Below are positions 4,154 to 7,036 of a stretch of DNA of 7,036 nucleotides, in pieces (the first letter of the stretch is position 1; the number at the start of each line of letters is the position of its first letter). The stretch covers positions 1 through 7,036 of the forward strand of contig USOZ01000093.1 of NCBI GenBank assembly GCA_900556525.1, given 5' to 3'. Source of the DNA: an uncultured Oscillospiraceae bacterium. Its GTDB lineage: Bacteria; Bacillota; Clostridia; Oscillospirales; Ruminococcaceae. Position numbers and translations under genes: made by a program. The notes under the pieces were generated by a model, which saw only the letters and a program-made list of their open reading frames with translations, was not told the origin of the DNA and did no database searches.

Positions 4154-6850
4154 ATGGCAGAACGCACACCGGCAATAGAACTGAAAGGTATTTGTAAGTC
4201 GTTCGGTTCTGTTCGGGCAAACGATTCTGTTGATTTGCAGGTCCATAAGGGTGAAATTCTCGCGCTTCTCGGCGAAAACGGTTCGGGAAAAACAACGCTG
4301 ATGAATATGCTTTCGGGTATCTACAAGCCCGACAGCGGTTCAATTTTTGTTGACGGAAAGCAGGTTTCCATACACTCTCCCGAGGACGCAAAACGCCTTA
4401 AAATAGGCATGGTTCATCAGCACTTCAAGCTGGTCGAGAAATTCACTGCGGCTGATAATATCCTGCTTGCTTCCGAACGTGACAAGAGCGTTTTTCTCAC
4501 AAAGGAGCGTTTTGCGCAGATAAAGAAGATAAGCGAGGAATTTTCTTTTGACATTGACCCTGAAAAGTACGTCTGCGATATGTCTGTCGGCGAAAAGCAG
4601 ACAGTAGAGATACTGAAAGTGCTTTATTATGGTGCTGATATTCTTATTCTGGACGAGCCTACCGCCGTTCTTACGCTTCAGGAAACGCGCAAGCTGTTCT
4701 CAATCCTGCGCGTAATGCGCGACAAAGGCTGCGCGATAATCATAATTACTCATAAGCTCAACGAGGTAATGGAGATAAGCGACCGCGTTACGGTTCTGCG
4801 TAAGGGCACGAGCGTTACGACAGTGAAAACGTCGGAAACTAACGCGCAGGAGCTTACCGATCTTATGGTCGGTCACGCCGTAAAGCTTGAGATAAACCGT
4901 CCGGACTGCAATCCCGGCGACCCGTACCTCGAATTGCAGAATATTTCCGTTCTCGGCGACGAGGGCGCGCTTGCGGCGAACGACGTTTCGTTTACCGTTC
5001 ACAGCGGCGAGATACTCGGTATCGCAGGTATCTCAGGAAGCGGCCAGAAGGAGCTGCTTGAGTCTATCGCGGGTCTGCGCAAGCTCGAAAACGGCGCGAT
5101 AATCTGCAAAAATGAACATATAGAGGGATTTCCTCCTAAGCAGATAATTTCGCGCGGCGTAAGTATGAGCTTTATACCCGAGGATCGCCTCGGAATGGGA
5201 CTTTCCGCGTCGCTGAGCATTACAGATAACATGATGCTCAAGAATTATGCGCAGGGAAAAGGACCGTTTGTTGACCGTAAAAAGGCGCGTGAGAGCGCCA
5301 GAAAGGTCGTTGAGAAGCTGGAAGTCGTTACACCGGGGATCGAAACTCCCGTTCGCCGACTTTCGGGCGGAAATGTACAGAAGGTTCTTCTCGGACGTGA
5401 AATTCTCGCCGAACCCGATATTATCGTAACGGCTTACCCCGTTCGCGGACTTGACATAAACTCGTCATATACGATTTACAACACGCTCAATCGTGAAAAG
5501 GAAAAGGGAAGCGCGGTTCTGTTCGTCGGAGAGGATCTCGACGTAATGCTTGAGCTTTGCGACAGGATCGTTGTTCTCTGTCACGGCAGAGTTACGGGAA
5601 TAGTCGACGCGCGGACAGCGACCAAGGAACAGGTCGGAATGTTGATGACCGACGCGAACAGCAGCGTCAGCCTTTCTTCCGAAAATGAAAAAATTGCCGT
5701 TTCAAGCGCAAAAACTGCCGAAAAAACCGCGGCAGCTGTTAAAACAAAAAAAGAGCCGCTTTTCCATATTTCCAAGCGCGGCGATTTGAAGCTGCACCAG
5801 ACGATAATCCTTTACGCGATCTCGGTGCTGGTTGCGGTCGTTCTCGGCGGGATTTTCGTAGCAGGCAACGGCGTAAATCCGTTTGAATATTACGCAAAAG
5901 TAATTGTCGGCTGCTTTGAAAACACAATTTATCTGCGCGGATTTATCCGTATAGTTATCCCGCTTCTGATAACCTCGCTCGGTATTGCGGTCGCGTTCAA
6001 GATGAAGTTTTGGAATATCGGCGCGAACGGACAGTTTATTGCGGGCGCGATACTTGCGACGACGGTCGCTAACCTCTGCGAAAACAATCTTCCGCAGTGG
6101 CTCACGCTTATCCTTATGGCGCTCGCGGGAATTATCGGCGGCGCATGCCCGCATAGCGCGCAGTATTATCTGAAAAACACAATGTTTTTCAGAAAGCTCG
6201 CGGCGGACGGCTCTGTTTTCCGTCCCGATTTCAAGGTGCTGCCCGATAACGCGTGGCTCTATGAGGTAAATATTGCGGGCGTTAAGGTCGATATTTCACT
6301 TTTTGTCGCACTTATTCTTGTTGCGCTGATATTCGTTTATTTCAACTACATGAAGCAGGGCTATGAGATCTCGGTTGTCGGAGACAGCCAGAATACTGCG
6401 CGCTATGCGGGCATGAGCGTTAAGAAAATTATTGTCCGCACCATGTTCATAAGCGCGGGAATCGCAGGTCTTGCGGGAATGTTACAGGTTTCCGGCTCTG
6501 CAACAAGCCATACACTTGCCGACGGAATTACGGGCGACGTTGGATTTACGGGAATAACGGTTGCGTGGCTCGCTAAGCTCAATCCCGGCGAACGCAAAGA
6601 CAAGCGCACCGAGCAGACCGAACATAAATGCTCCCAAAATACCGAGCAGCAGGCTGTTAGTCGCGCAGCCGATAACATATCCACCGATAGCTCCCATCGC
6701 CATCATGCCCTCGACACCGAGGTTAAGGCTGCCCGATTTCTCGGTTATTATTTCGCCCGTTGTGCCGAGCAGCAGCGGCGTACCCGCTCTTACCGAGTAA
6801 TAAAGAAAATTGATAAGAATATCCATTATGCCTTACCTCCGTTCTTGTGA
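4154..6850 (+). CDS. ABC transporter ATPase fused to permease 1 (BMP/nucleoside type); C-terminus after residue 811 is spurious
   Basis: Residues 1-500 are a double ATPase of the sugar/nucleoside ABC class. The first half is complete: Walker A G-E-N-G-S-G-K-T (40-47), Q-loop Gln89, signature S-V-G-E-K-Q (144-149), Walker B with Asp167-Glu168, and His200. The second half has the family's usual degenerate sites: G-S-G-Q-K-E at 295-300, an intact L-S-G-G-N-V-Q-K (403-410), and A-Y-P-V-R-G-L-D in place of Walker B. A polar linker rich in Ala, Lys, Thr and Ser (about 501-533) then runs without a stop into a BPD_transp_2 permease, beginning at K-E-P-L-F-H-I-S-K-R. Family members are normally encoded as two genes, so this is a fusion. 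Membrane helices and F-W-N-I-G-A-N-G-Q are visible, but a conserved segment near residue 665 is missing. After Pro811 (6586) the frame enters reverse-strand sequence and residues 812-898 are meaningless. The start has only a weak GTGGTGG upstream. Confidence 0.85.
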   Translation: MAERTPAIELKGICKSFGSVRANDSVDLQVHKGEILALLGENGSGKTTLMNMLSGIYKPDSGSIFVDGKQVSIHSPEDAKRLKIGMVHQHFKLVEKFTAADNILLASERDKSVFLTKERFAQIKKISEEFSFDIDPEKYVCDMSVGEKQTVEILKVLYYGADILILDEPTAVLTLQETRKLFSILRVMRDKGCAIIIITHKLNEVMEISDRVTVLRKGTSVTTVKTSETNAQELTDLMVGHAVKLEINRPDCNPGDPYLELQNISVLGDEGALAANDVSFTVHSGEILGIAGISGSGQKELLESIAGLRKLENGAIICKNEHIEGFPPKQIISRGVSMSFIPEDRLGMGLSASLSITDNMMLKNYAQGKGPFVDRKKARESARKVVEKLEVVTPGIETPVRRLSGGNVQKVLLGREILAEPDIIVTAYPVRGLDINSSYTIYNTLNREKEKGSAVLFVGEDLDVMLELCDRIVVLCHGRVTGIVDARTATKEQVGMLMTDANSSVSLSSENEKIAVSSAKTAEKTAAAVKTKKEPLFHISKRGDLKLHQTIILYAISVLVAVVLGGIFVAGNGVNPFEYYAKVIVGCFENTIYLRGFIRIVIPLLITSLGIAVAFKMKFWNIGANGQFIAGAILATTVANLCENNLPQWLTLILMALAGIIGGACPHSAQYYLKNTMFFRKLAADGSVFRPDFKVLPDNAWLYEVNIAGVKVDISLFVALILVALIFVYFNYMKQGYEISVVGDSQNTARYAGMSVKKIIVRTMFISAGIAGLAGMLQVSGSATSHTLADGITGDVGFTGITVAWLAKLNPGERKDKRTEQTEHKCSQNTEQQAVSRAADNISTDSSHRHHALDTEVKAARFLGYYFARCAEQQRRTRSYRVIKKIDKNIHYALPPFL
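6170..6192. repeat. Perfect 10-bp inverted repeat inside the permease-1 coding region
   Basis: CTGAAAAACA (6170-6179) and TGTTTTTCAG (6183-6192) are exact reverse complements around a 3-base loop CAA. The repeat encodes Leu-Lys-Asn-Thr-Met-Phe-Phe-Arg. It lies immediately after the point where the conserved permease segment is missing, so it could have played a part in a deletion or in a polymerase or assembly error. It may also be a chance feature. Confidence 0.6.
6482..6826 (-). pseudogene. Second permease (BPD_transp_2, nucleoside type), N-terminal fragment in inverted orientation
   Basis: Reading the minus strand from ATG at 6826, residues 1-80 are the start of the second permease of BMP-type transporters: M-D-I-L-I-N-F-L-Y-Y, then G-E-I-I-T-E-K-S-G-S-L-N-L-G-V-E-G-M-M, followed by a Gly/Leu-rich membrane helix ending F-A-F-A at 6587. 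After that the frame enters the 20-bp repeat and then antisense of permease 1, giving G-I-E-L-S-E and unrelated residues up to 6482. Family members instead continue with a stretch of the type T-V-T-L-R-A-N-Q. So only 6587-6826 is real. The start overlaps the stop of the permease-1 C-terminus by one base (TAATG), and a GGAGG site lies 9 bases upstream, which means this piece is a normal operon junction that has been turned around. Confidence 0.85.
6568..6587 (+). repeat. Left arm of a 20-bp inverted repeat at the inversion or fold-back junction
   Basis: GCTCGCTAAGCTCAATCCCG, coding for part of L-A-K-L-N-P in permease 1. It is the exact reverse complement of the last 20 bases of the window. The next base differs between arms, so this is the inner edge of the repeat. 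Sequence to its right is reverse-strand operon sequence. Confidence 0.95.
6836..6840 (-). promoter_or_regulatory. Ribosome binding site of permease 2
   Basis: On the minus strand GGAGG stands 9 bases before ATG 6826, inside the last codons of the permease-1 C-terminus. Together with the TAATG overlap it indicates coupled translation of the two permease genes in the original arrangement. Confidence 0.75.
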
Positions 6851-7016
6851 CCGAAAACAATGCGGTAACGAATAAAGAAGTCAGCCGCAAGTACGGAAAA
6901 CAGGATAATTCCCTGAAGAATTTCGGAAGCTGCGGAGGAAATGCTGAAAGCGCTTTCCGCAACAGCCGTTCCCTTCTGCAAAATTCCCATCAGCGCCGAA
7001 ACAACAAGTATTCCGA

Positions 7017-7036
7017 CGGGATTGAGCTTAGCGAGC
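7017..7036 (-). repeat. Right arm of the 20-bp inverted repeat, ending at the window edge
   Basis: CGGGATTGAGCTTAGCGAGC is the exact reverse complement of 6568-6587. Because the window stops here, the repeat could be longer than 20 bp. 429 bases lie between the arms. Confidence 0.95.

Larger units (their letters stand above)
6826..7036 (-). pseudogene. Missing C-terminus of permease 1, present in inverted orientation
   Basis: Reading the minus strand from the window edge gives 69 residues: L-A-K-L-N-P-V-G-I-L-V-V-S-A-L-M-G, then a helix around E-I-L-Q-G-I-I-L-F-S-V-L and a basic end H-K-N-G-G-K-A before TAA at 6828-6826. The first six residues repeat residues 806-811 of the plus-strand protein, and the rest is the expected continuation of a BPD_transp_2 permease. 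Joining residues 1-811 to these 63 new residues gives a protein of 874 residues, whose permease part is of about the normal size. This piece is therefore the true end of the fusion gene, placed on the wrong strand by inversion or by a chimera. Confidence 0.88.

Noticed and set aside
6587..6850. C-terminal 87 residues of the plus-strand fusion protein as a novel domain
   Set aside because: They are the antisense reading of permease 2 and of the permease-1 stop region, and so an out-of-context translation rather than a domain.
6723..6962. Minus-strand reading frame of 79 codons near the right edge
   Set aside because: It overlaps the permease-1 C-terminus and permease-2 start in another frame and has no family similarity.
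1..7036. CRISPR array, tRNA or rRNA genes, phage or recombinase genes
   Set aside because: No regularly spaced direct repeats, no tRNA-like folds or rRNA stretches, and no integrase or invertase motif on either strand were seen.

Overview
This window most likely comes from a Gram-positive gut Firmicute of the Ruminococcus/Oscillospiraceae type. The evidence is the cdaA-cdaR pair, an Ala/Thr/Asp-rich linker on the lipoprotein of a kind common in ruminococci, strong AAAGGAG-type ribosome binding sites, and moderate GC with AT-rich intergenic gaps. The genus is an inference from style, not from a database match.

Left part (1-1735): the 3' end of the diadenylate cyclase gene cdaA overlaps cdaR, which encodes a membrane-anchored YbbR-repeat protein that regulates it. 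This is a c-di-AMP signalling module. The usual third gene, glmM, does not follow. The gap of about 350 bases holds a highly structured element of about 175 bp with imperfect terminal inverted repeats (1739-1912, MITE-like), then a Rho-independent terminator (1924-1963), then a clean sigma-A promoter (2020-2048).

Middle and right part (2020-7036): a purine salvage and uptake unit. It contains xpt (xanthine phosphoribosyltransferase, TTG start), a BMP/PnrA-type substrate-binding lipoprotein, and a double-ABC ATPase joined in frame to the first permease (a fusion). The second permease comes last and is seen only in part. The lipoprotein brings in a purine nucleoside or related substrate, the ATPase-permease moves it, and Xpt converts free xanthine to XMP. 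Stem-loops lie on both sides of the lipoprotein gene, and its codon use differs from its neighbours. Both fit higher expression of the binding protein than of the membrane complex.

The most important observation is at the right edge. The permease-1 reading frame is correct up to Pro811 (6586), then switches abruptly to the reverse strand. The missing C-terminus of permease 1 and the N-terminus of permease 2 are both present, intact and in the right order, but on the minus strand (7036 down to about 6587). The segment is bounded by a 20-bp inverted repeat (6568-6587 and 7017-7036), the second copy of which ends exactly at the window edge. This is either a genuine DNA inversion or, more likely in my reading, a fold-back chimera from amplification or assembly. 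A second anomaly lies nearby: permease 1 lacks the conserved segment of about 26 residues around the T-x-M-M-N-Y-I-A motif (near 6143-6163). Any annotation of the 898-residue protein as printed is therefore wrong at its C-terminus.
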